64,000 bases of DNA from Bacteroides intestinalis DSM 17393. GTDB lineage: Bacteria > Bacteroidota > Bacteroidia > Bacteroidales > Bacteroidaceae. Under the pieces are notes generated by a model that was given only the letters and a program-made list of their open reading frames with translations, had not been told where the DNA came from and searched no databases. Position numbers and translations under genes: made by a program. Shown here one piece after another: positions 9,558-18,346 of the stretch; position 1 is the stretch's first letter, and every line of letters begins with the position of its first letter. The stretch covers positions 992,001 through 1,056,000 of the forward strand of contig NZ_ABJL02000007.1 of NCBI RefSeq assembly GCF_000172175.1, read 5' to 3'.

Positions 9558-9585
9558 GCGTACGAAATATTAATGAATGATTCTT

Positions 9586-10032
9586 ATGAAAGCAGGATAC
9601 ATCTGTTTATTGCTCTTAATGGGTGCGAGTGTCGCACTCACAGCATGTGGTAATACCAAAAATAAAAAGGCTGAAAGTAACGCCGTAGGTAATGATAAAG
9701 ACGAGCATGGCTGCATTGCTTCCGCCGGATATACGTGGAGTGAAGTGCAAAAAGACTGCATTCGCCTTTGGGAAAAAGGTGTCCGCATGGAAAGTGTGGC
9801 AGATAAGGAAAATACGGCGTATATTGTTTTTGCTTCCGACTCATTGCAAGTAGAATTATTCTTCTCTGGTGACCAACCCAATGAAATATTGGATCGCCGT
9901 TCGCTGCCGGGCGGAGACTATGCCTGGAATGTGGAAGACGATGATACAAAGAATGTCCGCCAGGAGAATGGAAAATGGACAATCAGCCAACGAGGAAATC
10001 TGATCTATCAGCAGGCGGACGAGGCTAGGTAA
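9586..10032 (+). CDS. Small lipoprotein, function unknown
   Basis: About 148 residues. MKAGYICLLLLMGASVALTACG is a lipoprotein signal with lipobox LTAC. An alternative ATG three codons earlier is possible; the chosen start gives the usual charged n-region. After a Lys/Asn-rich linker comes a compact domain containing HGCIASAGYTWSEVQKDCIRLWE, a cysteine-containing motif I associate with a widespread small periplasmic family of unassigned role. It is followed 14 bases later by the exonuclease gene, so it may be co-transcribed with it. No catalytic motif is visible. Confidence 0.7.
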   Translation: MKAGYICLLLLMGASVALTACGNTKNKKAESNAVGNDKDEHGCIASAGYTWSEVQKDCIRLWEKGVRMESVADKENTAYIVFASDSLQVELFFSGDQPNEILDRRSLPGGDYAWNVEDDDTKNVRQENGKWTISQRGNLIYQQADEAR

Positions 10033-10046
10033 TTGTTTGAACTGTT

Positions 10047-10541
10047 ATGGAGAACTTTGCTGCCATAGATTTTGAAACTGCCAATGAACAACGCACCAGT
10101 GTGTGCAGTGTTGGAGTAGTGATTGTACGGGATGGGGAGATTGTAGATAATTACTATAGTCTTATTCGTCCTGAGCCGGAGTATTACTCCTATTGGAATA
10201 CCCGGGTGCATGGGCTGACATTGGCAGATACAGCGGAAGCGCCGGTATTTCCGGTGGTATGGCAGGAGATTGCACCGCTTATAGAGGGGCTTCCGCTTGT
10301 GGCGCATAACAAAGGTTTTGATGAAAGCTGTTTGAAAGCGGTTTTCAAGACTTACTGTTTAGATTACCCCGATTATGAATTTCATTGTACCTTGAGTACG
10401 GCACGAAGGCGAATCAAAGGTTTGCCCAGTTATCAGTTGCATACGGTAGCGGCCTATGTTGGGTACGAGTTGGAACAGCATCACCATGCATTGGCTGATG
10501 CTGAGGCTTGTGCTTGGATTGCCCGGGAAATAATAGAATAA
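10047..10541 (+). CDS. 3'-5' exonuclease of the DnaQ/epsilon (DEDDh) family
   Basis: 164 residues, essentially one exonuclease domain. ExoI motif D8-F-E10, ExoII Asp at residue 92 in AHNKGFD, and ExoIII with H146 and D151 in HHHALADAEA give the DEDDh set of two-metal catalysis. At this size it is a stand-alone proofreading-like or RNase T-like exonuclease, not the polymerase III epsilon subunit itself. Substrate preference (DNA versus RNA) is not visible. It lies in a close run of plus-strand genes (lipoprotein, this gene, phosphatase, comF) with gaps of 14 to 20 bases, which suggests one transcript. Confidence 0.88.
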   Translation: MENFAAIDFETANEQRTSVCSVGVVIVRDGEIVDNYYSLIRPEPEYYSYWNTRVHGLTLADTAEAPVFPVVWQEIAPLIEGLPLVAHNKGFDESCLKAVFKTYCLDYPDYEFHCTLSTARRRIKGLPSYQLHTVAAYVGYELEQHHHALADAEACAWIAREIIE

Positions 10542-10560
10542 CGAAGAAAAAAGTACGAAT

Positions 10561-11361
10561 ATGGATTTAGCATCACTTACTGCGGAAGTCTGCCGCATTG
10601 CTATGGATGCAGGAAGTTTTTTGAAAGAAGAAAGAAAAACATTCCGTAGCGAGAGCGTGGAAAAGAAACATGCGCATGACTACGTGTCCTACGTAGATAA
10701 AGAATCGGAGAAGCAGATTGTTGCCGAGCTCTCCGCATTGTTGCCGGAAGCCGGTTTTATTACGGAAGAAGGTTCGGCTGTGTATCAGGATGAACCCTAT
10801 TGCTGGGTTGTGGACCCGCTGGACGGGACTACGAATTATATCCATGACAATGCACCTTACTGTGTATGTATAGCCCTTCGCTCTAGGGAGGAACTTTTGT
10901 TGGGTGTGGTGTACGATCCTTGCCGGGATGAGTGTTTCTATGGTTGGAAAGACGGTGGCGCTTACGTAGATGGTCAGCGGATACAGGTTTCCAATGTACA
11001 ACAGATGGAAGATGCCTTTCTGGTAGTTGAACTGCCTTATAACTCGTGTCAATATGCCCGCACGGGAGAACACTTGATACATAACCTGTATGGTAAAGTA
11101 GGTGGCATTCGTATGACCGGTTCTGCTGCCTTAGCGATATGTTATGTAGCTGCCGGACGTTTTGATGCCTGGGCGGAAGCGTTTATTGGTAAATGGGATT
11201 ATTCGGCGGCCGCATTGCTTGTATTGGAGGCAGGTGGTCGGGTGACCGACTTCTATGGAAATGAAAGTTTTATAGAAGGGCATCATATTATTGCTACGAA
11301 CGGACATCTGCATTCTACGTTGCAACAACTGATACAAGAAGTCCCTCCATTGGGGATGTAA
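10561..11361 (+). CDS. Inositol-monophosphatase family phosphatase
   Basis: 266 residues. Metal-binding signatures of the IMPase/FBPase superfamily are complete: E69-E70 in ITEEGS, D85-P-L-D88-G-T-T-N in the first motif, and W212-D213-YSAAALLVLEAGG in the second. The family removes phosphate from small substrates such as myo-inositol-1-phosphate, or from 3'-phosphoadenosine nucleotides in the CysQ branch. The sequence alone does not separate these. In Bacteroides inositol lipids exist, so an inositol-phosphate role is plausible but unproven here. It is probably co-transcribed with comF, which starts 17 bases downstream. Confidence 0.9.
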   Translation: MDLASLTAEVCRIAMDAGSFLKEERKTFRSESVEKKHAHDYVSYVDKESEKQIVAELSALLPEAGFITEEGSAVYQDEPYCWVVDPLDGTTNYIHDNAPYCVCIALRSREELLLGVVYDPCRDECFYGWKDGGAYVDGQRIQVSNVQQMEDAFLVVELPYNSCQYARTGEHLIHNLYGKVGGIRMTGSAALAICYVAAGRFDAWAEAFIGKWDYSAAALLVLEAGGRVTDFYGNESFIEGHHIIATNGHLHSTLQQLIQEVPPLGM

Positions 11362-11378
11362 CATAAATAAACTACTTA

Positions 11379-12083
11379 ATGAAAAATACTGTGAAAATCT
11401 GGTTAGGCCCTCTGTTTCATCTCTTTTTCCCACGTTGTTGTGTGGTTTGTGGAGCTCCGCTTGTAGAAGGTGAAGAGGCTATTTGCACGCATTGCAACAT
11501 TAACATGCCCCGTACCAATTACCATAAGGTAAAAGATAACCTTGTGGAGCGTATATTCTGGGGAAAGATTCCTTTGGAACGTGCCACTTCTTATTTCTTC
11601 TATCGCAAAGGGAGTGACTTTCGCAAGATACTGCATCAGTTCAAGTATGGAGGACGAAAAGAACTGGGTGCAATAATGGGGCGTTTTATGGCTGCAGAGT
11701 TGGCTACAACAGATTTCTTTGAAGGTATAGATGTCATTATTCCTGTACCTCTGCATCCCCGTAAGCGGAAGGCGCGCGGGTACAATCAAAGTGAATGGAT
11801 TGCCCGTGGAGTGTCTCAGGTAGTAGGATTGCCTGTGGACGTATCTTCGGTGATACGTGAGAAGCATACGGATACGCAAACCCGTAAATCGACTTATGAA
11901 CGTTGGGAGAATGTGGATGGCATCTTTCGGCTTCGCCATCCGGAGAATTTTGTGGGAAAGCATGTACTGATCATTGATGATGTGTTGACTACCGGCTCTA
12001 CCACTACGGCTTGTGCCGATGTTTTTCATGAAGTAGAAGGAGTACGCATTAGTGTGCTGACATTGGCGGTAGCCGAAGGATAG
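11379..12083 (+). CDS. comF: ComF family phosphoribosyltransferase-like protein
   Basis: 234 residues. A four-Cys zinc-finger region near the N-terminus (CCVVCGAPL and CTHC, residues about 20-45) is followed by a PRTase-type fold with the PRPP-loop motif VLIIDDVLTTGSTTTAC near residue 205 and the conserved PVPLHPRKRKARGYNQSEW. This is the ComFC/GntX architecture. In naturally competent bacteria ComF proteins act in the cytoplasm during single-stranded DNA uptake; in Bacteroides the role is not established. It is the last gene of its run; a tRNA terminator on the opposite strand follows. Confidence 0.9.
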   Translation: MKNTVKIWLGPLFHLFFPRCCVVCGAPLVEGEEAICTHCNINMPRTNYHKVKDNLVERIFWGKIPLERATSYFFYRKGSDFRKILHQFKYGGRKELGAIMGRFMAAELATTDFFEGIDVIIPVPLHPRKRKARGYNQSEWIARGVSQVVGLPVDVSSVIREKHTDTQTRKSTYERWENVDGIFRLRHPENFVGKHVLIIDDVLTTGSTTTACADVFHEVEGVRISVLTLAVAEG

Positions 12084-12168
12084 TATAAATAATGTTAATA
12101 TGGAAAATGAATTCGGCATTCAGCCGAATCTGTATCTTTGATAAAGCTATTCGTGGGACAGAAAACAA

Positions 12169-12197
12169 AAAAGGTTCGCCGTAATGACGAACCTTTT
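12169..12197 (-). terminator. Rho-independent terminator of the tRNA-Asn unit
   Basis: Stem AAAAGGTTCG (12169-12178) against CGAACCTTTT (12188-12197), followed in the minus direction by a T-rich tract. It sits 3 bases past the second tRNA. Confidence 0.75.
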
Positions 12198-12199
12198 CG

Positions 12200-12273
12200 C
12201 TCTTCCTCTTGGACTTGAACCAAGGACCCTCTGATTAACAGTCAGATGCTCTAACCGACTGAGCTAAGGAAGA
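12200..12273 (-). tRNA. tRNA-Asn (anticodon GTT), copy 2 of the transcript
   Basis: 74 bases with a complete cloverleaf: 7-bp acceptor TCTTCCT/AGGAAGA, D arm GCTC/GAGC, anticodon stem TCTGA/TCAGA with loop CTGTTAA (anticodon GTT), and T arm CTTGG-TTCAAGT-CCAAG. The discriminator is G and no CCA is encoded. The sequence is identical to the neighbouring copy. Confidence 0.97.
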
Positions 12274-12297
12274 ATATGCATTCAAGTTTCTCTTTCG

Positions 12298-12371
12298 CTC
12301 TTCCTCTTGGACTTGAACCAAGGACCCTCTGATTAACAGTCAGATGCTCTAACCGACTGAGCTAAGGAAGA
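12298..12371 (-). tRNA. tRNA-Asn (anticodon GTT), copy 1 of the transcript
   Basis: Identical to the downstream copy at all 74 positions, with 24 bases between them. The identical bases continue just past the 3' end of each copy (a shared CTTTTCGC/CTCTTTCGC-like flank), so the pair probably arose by tandem duplication. It is nearest the promoter. Confidence 0.97.
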
Positions 12372-12396
12372 ATGTTGTTTTTTCTCAAATGCGGTG

Positions 12397-12404
12397 CAAA
12401 AGTA
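12397..12404 (-). promoter_or_regulatory. Predicted -7 element of the tRNA-Asn promoter
   Basis: TACTTTTG on the minus strand, 25 bases before the first tRNA, matches TAnnTTTG. It is back-to-back with the PfkB gene promoter element on the other strand. Confidence 0.5.
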
Positions 12405-12427
12405 ATAGGATATTTTGAAATATGCAA

Positions 12428-12435
12428 TATCTTTG
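12428..12435 (+). promoter_or_regulatory. Predicted -7 element of the PfkB-kinase gene
   Basis: TATCTTTG, perfect TAnnTTTG, 16 bases before the preferred ATG. No TTTG at 19-21 bases upstream. Confidence 0.45.
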
Positions 12436-12451
12436 CAAAAAAAAAATCGAA

Positions 12452-13432
12452 ATGGACAAAATAATTGGAATGGGCAACGCCCTTGTTGATGTTCTTGCTA
12501 CTCTCAACGACGACCAAATTCTAAACGAAATGGAACTTCCCAAGGGGAGCATGACTCTGATTGATGAAACGAAACTGCTGATAATCAATGAGTGTTTCAG
12601 TGAAATGGAAACAGAACTGGCCACCGGGGGCTCTGCAGGAAATGCAATTCGTGGTATGGCATGCCTCGGAGCAGGAACAGGATTCATTGGTAAGGTTGGT
12701 AATGATGCTTATGGAAAGTTTTATCGGCAAAGTTTGTTGGAACGGGGAACGGAAGCAAATTTATTAGTTTCTTCTGAGTTACCTTCGGGGGTGGCTTCCA
12801 CTTTTATATCACCTGACGGGGAACGTACTTTTGGTACTTATTTGGGGGCCGCCGCTACATTAAAGGCTGAAGACCTTTCACGGGAGATGTTTAAGGGCTA
12901 TACTTATTTGTTCATTGAAGGTTATCTGGTGCAGGATCATGATATGATACTTCGTGCCATTGAACTGGCAAAAGAAGCCGGATTGCAAATCTGCCTGGAT
13001 ATGGCAAGCTATAATATTGTGGAGCAAGACCATGATTTCTTCTCTTTATTGATAAACAAGTATGTGGATATTGTGTTTGCCAATGAGGAGGAAGCAAAAG
13101 CATTTACGGGTAAAGAACCGGAAGAAGCATTGGATGTGATTGCTAAAATGTGCAGCATCGCCATTGTGAAGTTGGGTGCCAGAGGATCACTCATTCGTAA
13201 AGGGACAGAGGAAGTGCATGTGCATGCTGTCACTGTGGACAGGGTAATAGATACGACCGGTGCAGGTGATTATTTCGCTGCTGGTTTCTTATATGGACTG
13301 ACTTGCGGATATTCTCTGGAGAAATGTGGTAAGATAGGTTCCATCCTTTCAGGAAGCATCATCCGGGTGATCGGTGCAGAAATGCCTGCCGAGTGGTGGG
13401 AAGATATCAAAACGAGAATCAGTGAACTATAA
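12452..13432 (+). CDS. PfkB-family sugar or nucleoside kinase
   Basis: 326 residues from the MDKIIGMGNALVDVL start; an upstream in-frame ATG would lie across the promoter element and is unlikely. Ribokinase-fold kinase: N-terminal GNALVD strand, substrate lid GGSAGNAIRGMACLG (residues about 55-70), and the C-terminal anion-hole/catalytic motif DTTGAGDYFAAGFLYG, whose Asp is the base. ATP-dependent phosphorylation of a hydroxymethyl group is the family reaction. Annotation pipelines often call the Bacteroides orthologue adenosine kinase, but sequence alone leaves adenosine, ribose or fructose open. The S41 protease gene starts 11 bases downstream, suggesting a two-gene transcript. Confidence 0.88.
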   Translation: MDKIIGMGNALVDVLATLNDDQILNEMELPKGSMTLIDETKLLIINECFSEMETELATGGSAGNAIRGMACLGAGTGFIGKVGNDAYGKFYRQSLLERGTEANLLVSSELPSGVASTFISPDGERTFGTYLGAAATLKAEDLSREMFKGYTYLFIEGYLVQDHDMILRAIELAKEAGLQICLDMASYNIVEQDHDFFSLLINKYVDIVFANEEEAKAFTGKEPEEALDVIAKMCSIAIVKLGARGSLIRKGTEEVHVHAVTVDRVIDTTGAGDYFAAGFLYGLTCGYSLEKCGKIGSILSGSIIRVIGAEMPAEWWEDIKTRISEL

Positions 13433-13442
13433 TAAACAGGAT

Positions 13443-15200
13443 ATGAAGAAAATACTGAAAGTACGCTGGATAGCTACCTTACTGTTAGTAGTAGGTGCAG
13501 TTGTCTTTTTTAGTTTCAAGAGTGGCGATAGCCGCAGTTTCCAGATTGCAAAGAACCTGGATATATTCAACTCCATTGTGAAGGAACTGGATATGTTCTA
13601 TGTAGATACGTTGGACCCGAATAAGACGATACGTGAGGGCATCGATGCGATGCTGTATTCGCTGGACCCCTATACGGAGTTTTATCCGGAGGAGGATCGT
13701 AGTGAACTGGAACAAATGCTTAAGGCTTCTTATGGAGGTATAGGTTCTATCATCCGATATGAGCCGAAACTGAAGCGTACGGTAATTGTAGAACCTTACG
13801 AAAATATGCCTGCTGCGGAAGTAGGATTGAAAGCTGGCGATATCTTGCTTGAAATAGATGGAAAGGATTTGACCGGAAATACGGATGTGAGCAAAATGCT
13901 TCGTGGGCAGGTGGGGACCAGTTTCCAACTGAAGGTTGAGCGTCCCGGTGAGGCAAAGCCATTAGATTTTACAATTGTCCGTAAGAACATCCAGTTGCCG
14001 CTTATTCCTTATTACAGCAAACTGGATAACAATATCGGTTATATCAACCTGAGTACTTTTTCCGGAAATCCGTCCAAAGAGTTTAAGAAGGCTTTCCTTG
14101 ATTTAAAGAAACAAGGTATCACTTCATTGGTGATCGATTTACGTAATAATGGCGGTGGTTTGTTGGAAGAAGCTGTAGAGATAGCCAATTACTTTTTGCC
14201 CCGTGGCAAGACGATTGTAACCACGAAAGGTAAGATAAAACAAGCCAGCAATACGTATAAGACATTGCGCGAACCGTTGGATACGGATATTCCTATTGCT
14301 GTATTGGTAAATAGCGGTACGGCTTCTGCTTCGGAAATTCTGGCGGGTGCCTTGCAGGATTATGACCGTGCAGTGATTGTAGGCAATCGCACGTTTGGAA
14401 AAGGTTTGGTGCAGGTTCCGCGTACTTTGCCTTATGGTGGTACGATGAAGGTGACTACTTCCAAGTATTATATTCCCAGTGGTCGTTGTGTACAGGCGAT
14501 AGATTACAAGCATCGTAATCCGGATGGTAGTGTAGGACGTATTCCTGATAGTTTGACTACTGTATTCCATACGGCTATCGGACGTGAAGTGCGTGATGGC
14601 GGTGGTGTGACACCGGACGTTGTAGTGGAACAGGAAAAGTTACCCAATATTTTGTTCTATCTGGTGAATGATAATCTGATCTTTAATTATGCTACGCAAT
14701 ACTGCTTGAAGCATCCCACAATCGCTTCTCCCGAGAATTTCGAAGTGACGGATGCTGATTATGCAGAGTTTAAGGAAATGGTGAAGAAGGCGGACTTTAA
14801 ATATGACCAGCAGAGCGAGAAGATTCTGAAGAACTTGAAAGAGATGGCCGAATTTGAAGGCTATATGAAAGATGCTTCCGAAGAATTTAAGGCACTTGAA
14901 CAAAAACTTAGTCATAATCTGGACCGTGACCTGGATTACTTTGCAAAAGATATCAAGAACATGATAGCACAAGATATCATCAAACGATATTATTTCCAGC
15001 GTGGTGGCATCATCCAGCAACTGAAGGATGATAATGACCTGAATGAAGCAGCGAAGGTACTGGGTAACTCGGAGGAGTATAAGAAAATGCTGAGCGTGCC
15101 GGAGACTACGGTCATAAAAGAGAAGGGCAAAGAAACAAGCTTGGTGAATTTTAATTCATACCGAAAAAACAGTCTGATGATTTTTGACTATGTAGTTTAG
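13443..15200 (+). CDS. S41-family C-terminal processing peptidase
   Basis: 585 residues from MKKILKVRWIATLLLV, which provides an uncleaved or cleaved N-terminal membrane segment; the longer upstream frame overlaps the kinase gene and is not used. Order: N-terminal helical region, PDZ domain (residues about 95-180, APAAEVGLKAGDILLEIDGKDL-like), then the S41 core. The catalytic dyad is the Ser in SGTASASEILAGA (about residue 295) and the Lys in TFGKGLVQ (residue 320). A C-terminal helical tail of about 150 residues is longer than in minimal CtpA. These enzymes trim C-termini of envelope proteins in the periplasm. A loop-rich terminator follows. Confidence 0.92.
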   Translation: MKKILKVRWIATLLLVVGAVVFFSFKSGDSRSFQIAKNLDIFNSIVKELDMFYVDTLDPNKTIREGIDAMLYSLDPYTEFYPEEDRSELEQMLKASYGGIGSIIRYEPKLKRTVIVEPYENMPAAEVGLKAGDILLEIDGKDLTGNTDVSKMLRGQVGTSFQLKVERPGEAKPLDFTIVRKNIQLPLIPYYSKLDNNIGYINLSTFSGNPSKEFKKAFLDLKKQGITSLVIDLRNNGGGLLEEAVEIANYFLPRGKTIVTTKGKIKQASNTYKTLREPLDTDIPIAVLVNSGTASASEILAGALQDYDRAVIVGNRTFGKGLVQVPRTLPYGGTMKVTTSKYYIPSGRCVQAIDYKHRNPDGSVGRIPDSLTTVFHTAIGREVRDGGGVTPDVVVEQEKLPNILFYLVNDNLIFNYATQYCLKHPTIASPENFEVTDADYAEFKEMVKKADFKYDQQSEKILKNLKEMAEFEGYMKDASEEFKALEQKLSHNLDRDLDYFAKDIKNMIAQDIIKRYYFQRGGIIQQLKDDNDLNEAAKVLGNSEEYKKMLSVPETTVIKEKGKETSLVNFNSYRKNSLMIFDYVV

Positions 15201-15229
15201 GTTATAGCTTGTAGCTTCTTAAAATAAGT

Positions 15230-15298
15230 AACCGGATAATTTTACGGCCTATCTTTACCTTCCCGGAAAAGATAATCCATAAAGTTATCCGGTTTTTT
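15230..15298 (+). terminator. Terminator after the S41 peptidase gene
   Basis: AACCGGATAA (15230-15239) pairs with TTATCCGGTT (15285-15294), immediately followed by a T-run. The 45-base loop holds a smaller ATCTTT/AAAGAT hairpin. The long loop is unusual for a simple terminator. Confidence 0.6.
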
Positions 15299-15311
15299 GG
15301 TGGAAAACAAT

Positions 15312-15319
15312 TACCTTTG
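15312..15319 (+). promoter_or_regulatory. Predicted -7 element of the PUL regulator gene
   Basis: TACCTTTG, perfect TAnnTTTG, 28 bases before the regulator ATG. Confidence 0.45.
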
Positions 15320-15347
15320 CTGACAGGTTGCTTGTAAATCAATATAT

Positions 15348-18185
15348 ATGAGAATATCTCTGTTGTTATTTTGCATATTTTCTCTTTTTAGTAGCTTATC
15401 ACGTGGTTCCTCTATTCCTTTCTCTCCCATCGTGAGGAGCTATTCCGTATCAGATTATAATGCAGGTATTCAGAACTGGTCTATCACCCAGGATGATAGG
15501 GGAGTTATGTATATTGGCAATAACAAAGGTTTGCTGGAGTTTGATGGAAATAGCTGGGAGCTTCATGAATTACCTTCCAGGAATATAGTACGCTCTGTAT
15601 ATATCGGTAAAGACGGCAAGATATTTGTGGGTTCTTTTGAGGAGTTCGGATATTTCGAACGTAATTCATTGGATAGCCTTGTGTACCACTCTTTAAAAGA
15701 TGAAGTGAAAGATTTCCAGTTTCATAATGATGAAATTTGGACGATTACGTCGGCACATGGGGAGATCGTATTTCAGTCTTTCGGTTCTCTGTTCTTTTAT
15801 GACGGGCATACCGTGAAGGGGATTCGTACAAAAACTCTTCCTTTGAATTTATTTCAGGTAGGTGATACGGTTTATTCTCAACAGATAAACGGAGGGCTTT
15901 TTATTCTTGCAAAGAATGGGCTGGAAAATCTGATTGAACGAAAATCATTGGGCAACAGTGATGTGGTGGCAGGACTTCCGTATAATGATGGCGTTTTATT
16001 CCTGACACAAAAGAGTGGTGGTTTTGTTTATCAAAGTGGAAAGATACTGAAGTGGCATACAGAATGTGATGCCGAGCTTGAAAAGTACTCTGTGAACCGG
16101 GCTGTAATGACAAAAGACAGTTGCTATATTATCGGTACGCTTTCTAATGGGATTTATGCAATAGATAAAAAAGGACGTTTACTTTGGAAAGAGAATACGG
16201 ACAGCCGCTTACAAAATAATACCATATTAGGGCTGTACTGTGATGCCGATAACAATGTTTGGGCAGCTTTGGATGAAGGTATAGCCTATATACAAAATAA
16301 CTCCCTGGTATATTATTATGAGCCCCCTTACCGGAAAATAGGAATGGTCTATGATGTGCTGGTGAAAGAGGATGAGGCTTATATCGCTTCCAATCAAGGA
16401 CTTTACAGGATTAGGAACAGAGTCCCCGAACTTGTGCCGGGACTGGAAGAGCAGGCATGGTTCGTTGGTGAATGGGGAAAACAGATTTTATGCGGACATA
16501 ATAAAGGAACTTTTCAGATATCGGGTTCGCAGGCATCGCTGATTTCGGATGTGAGAGGAGCGATGTGCATGAAAGAAGTCAATCTGGAAGGACGTTCGTT
16601 CTTATTGCAAGGTACCTATACGTTTCTGAATTTATACAATGAGGAGCCTTCGGGTATCTGGAGGTTTCTGCGGTCGTTAGGCGGGTTTACCCACATGGTG
16701 CGGGAGATCGAGATGGATCCGCAGGGGAATATCTGGGTGAAGCATTTACGGAAAGGATTATTCCGTTTTCGGATTAATCCGGATCTGAAACGGGTAGAAG
16801 ATGTCAGAACCTATATGGAACTGGGTGATGTGAAAGATGGGGACTTCTCTTTGTTTAAGATCAACGGACGGGTTGTTTTTTCAAATGGGGAAACGTTTTA
16901 CACTTACGAAGATATGAATGATTCTATTATTCCTTATGAATCGATGAATGAACAATTGGCGGATTTGAAAGGAATACATAGTGTGAGTCATGCAAAAGGC
17001 AATCTATACTGGTTTGTCAGCAGTAAGATGGCATATTTAGTGAAATGTGAGATGAATGTTTTCCGGATTGAACATAGTATTCCGTTTTCTTTGTTTGATG
17101 GTTTGTCGATAGAGGAGAGAGCGGCGATGGTTTATGACAAGGAGAGTGGCAGTTCTTATCTCTGCTTGAATAATGCTGTTGCCCGGATTGATTCAGATAG
17201 TTCTCTTTTGTACAAGTCCTCTATTAGGCGCTCTTTGTGGATCTCAGCTATAACGACTGAGTCGGAGTGGACGGGAAAAGTAAAACGATTGTCGGTGCAA
17301 AAAGAGAACAAGATTGATGCAGATTTGAATACCGTATGCTTCTCTTTATGCTATCCGGTTTATAATGACTATACTTACAAGGTAAGGTATAAATTGGAAG
17401 GACTATCTGATCAGTGGGTGGAAGGTGACCGCAGCCTGCAGAAGAAATATACCCGTTTGCCATTTGGGGCGTATGCTTTCAAAGCTGAGATTTATAATGA
17501 GAATGAAGTATTGGCATCGGTAACGCTACCTTTTGAAGTTTTGAGGCCTTGGTATCTATCATATTGGGCTATCACCGGTTATGTTCTGATTGGGGTGTTG
17601 CTGTTATTGTTGTTGCAATACGTCGTTTATCAGTCTGTGAAGAAGAAGAAAGACAGGGTGATTGAACAGCAACGCATTGCCCATCAAGCTGAGATAGAAA
17701 TACAGGAAAAGAAGATTATTGAATTGGAAAAAGAGCAACTGGAAGCTGATTTACGTTTTAAGAGTAAAGAGCTGTCCGGAGTTGTGATGACCAATATTGC
17801 CCATCAGGAGTTTTTGAATTCGTTGAAAGAAGAAATACAACAGCAGAAGTTATCAGGGCAGTATACGCGGAAGAATCTGGATAAGCTCTTAGTATTGATT
17901 AATCAAAGTATCGTTTCAGATGAGGAAAACTGGAATATGTTTCAGGCGAATTTTGACCGGATACATGAGAACTTCTTCCGAAACCTGAAACAACAATATC
18001 CGGATCTGACAGCAGGTGATTTACGTTTCTGTGCTTTACTCCGCCTGAATATGCCGACAAAGGAGATTGCCAAGCTGCTGAATATATCGGTGAGAGGCGT
18101 AGATGCAGCAAGGTATCGCTTGCGTAAGAAATTTAATCTATCTCAGGAAGATAGTCTGACGGATTTTATGATTAATTTTAAATAG
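15348..18185 (+). CDS. Propeller/Y_Y_Y membrane regulator with LuxR-type HTH
   Basis: 945 residues. Signal peptide (1-21), then a large periplasmic sensor with repeated short blades such as NRGVMYIGNNKGLLEFDG and DGKIFVGSFEEFGYF typical of two-component-regulator propellers, a Y_Y_Y domain before the membrane (about 640-725), one transmembrane helix (about 735-758), a charged coiled coil, and a C-terminal helix-turn-helix (LTAGDLRFCALLRLNMPTKE, then IAKLLNISVRGVDAARYRLRK). There is no kinase or receiver domain, so it is a one-component transmembrane regulator, not a hybrid two-component system. It lies just before the PUL, in the same orientation, and most likely senses a glucan fragment in the periplasm and switches on the locus. 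Ligand unproven. Confidence 0.85.
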   Translation: MRISLLLFCIFSLFSSLSRGSSIPFSPIVRSYSVSDYNAGIQNWSITQDDRGVMYIGNNKGLLEFDGNSWELHELPSRNIVRSVYIGKDGKIFVGSFEEFGYFERNSLDSLVYHSLKDEVKDFQFHNDEIWTITSAHGEIVFQSFGSLFFYDGHTVKGIRTKTLPLNLFQVGDTVYSQQINGGLFILAKNGLENLIERKSLGNSDVVAGLPYNDGVLFLTQKSGGFVYQSGKILKWHTECDAELEKYSVNRAVMTKDSCYIIGTLSNGIYAIDKKGRLLWKENTDSRLQNNTILGLYCDADNNVWAALDEGIAYIQNNSLVYYYEPPYRKIGMVYDVLVKEDEAYIASNQGLYRIRNRVPELVPGLEEQAWFVGEWGKQILCGHNKGTFQISGSQASLISDVRGAMCMKEVNLEGRSFLLQGTYTFLNLYNEEPSGIWRFLRSLGGFTHMVREIEMDPQGNIWVKHLRKGLFRFRINPDLKRVEDVRTYMELGDVKDGDFSLFKINGRVVFSNGETFYTYEDMNDSIIPYESMNEQLADLKGIHSVSHAKGNLYWFVSSKMAYLVKCEMNVFRIEHSIPFSLFDGLSIEERAAMVYDKESGSSYLCLNNAVARIDSDSSLLYKSSIRRSLWISAITTESEWTGKVKRLSVQKENKIDADLNTVCFSLCYPVYNDYTYKVRYKLEGLSDQWVEGDRSLQKKYTRLPFGAYAFKAEIYNENEVLASVTLPFEVLRPWYLSYWAITGYVLIGVLLLLLLQYVVYQSVKKKKDRVIEQQRIAHQAEIEIQEKKIIELEKEQLEADLRFKSKELSGVVMTNIAHQEFLNSLKEEIQQQKLSGQYTRKNLDKLLVLINQSIVSDEENWNMFQANFDRIHENFFRNLKQQYPDLTAGDLRFCALLRLNMPTKEIAKLLNISVRGVDAARYRLRKKFNLSQEDSLTDFMINFK

Positions 18186-18212
18186 TTGATTCTTAACGTA
18201 ATAATGTGAAAG

Positions 18213-18241
18213 GAAGTACTAAAATAGTACCTCCTTTTTTT
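18213..18241 (+). terminator. Terminator after the PUL regulator gene
   Basis: GGAAGTACT-AAAAT-AGTACCTCC stem-loop (one mismatch) followed by eight T residues, 27 bases past the stop codon. Confidence 0.8.
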
Positions 18242-18258
18242 GTGTTTTGCACTAAAGG

Positions 18259-18266
18259 TACTTTTG
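18259..18266 (+). promoter_or_regulatory. Predicted -7 element of the GH3 gene
   Basis: TACTTTTG matches TAnnTTTG, 80 bases before the GH3 ATG. No -33 at ideal spacing. The terminator just upstream means the GH3 gene needs its own start site. Confidence 0.35.
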
Positions 18267-18346
18267 TTGTAGCTCTGTATTGTGGCGGTTTAAGGTGCTT
18301 TCTCTTTATTTGCAGCGAAATCATTTTTCTCCAAAAATAATAAAGA

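Larger units (their letters stand above)
8763..9585. other. 823-base stretch without a credible gene
   Basis: No open frame here looks like a real protein. The frames that exist run through inverted repeats or are low-complexity. The stretch holds a small AT-rich hairpin at 8786-8810 (ATATATTC/GAATATAT), a 39-base inverted repeat at 8877-9004, a hairpin and related repeat copy at 9316-9420 followed by a T-run, and the promoter element of the next gene. Confidence 0.6.

Noticed and set aside
12121..12145. TATCTTTG on the plus strand near 12132 as a promoter
   Set aside because: It would drive transcription into the antisense of the tRNA terminator and no gene starts nearby.
12422..12451. Longer N-terminus for the PfkB kinase
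   Set aside because: The extra ten codons lie over the -7 element TATCTTTG and the conserved start MDKIIGMGNALVD fits the second ATG.
13374..13442. Longer N-terminus for the S41 peptidase
   Set aside because: It would overlap the kinase gene by 59 bases and displaces the membrane segment from the N-terminus.
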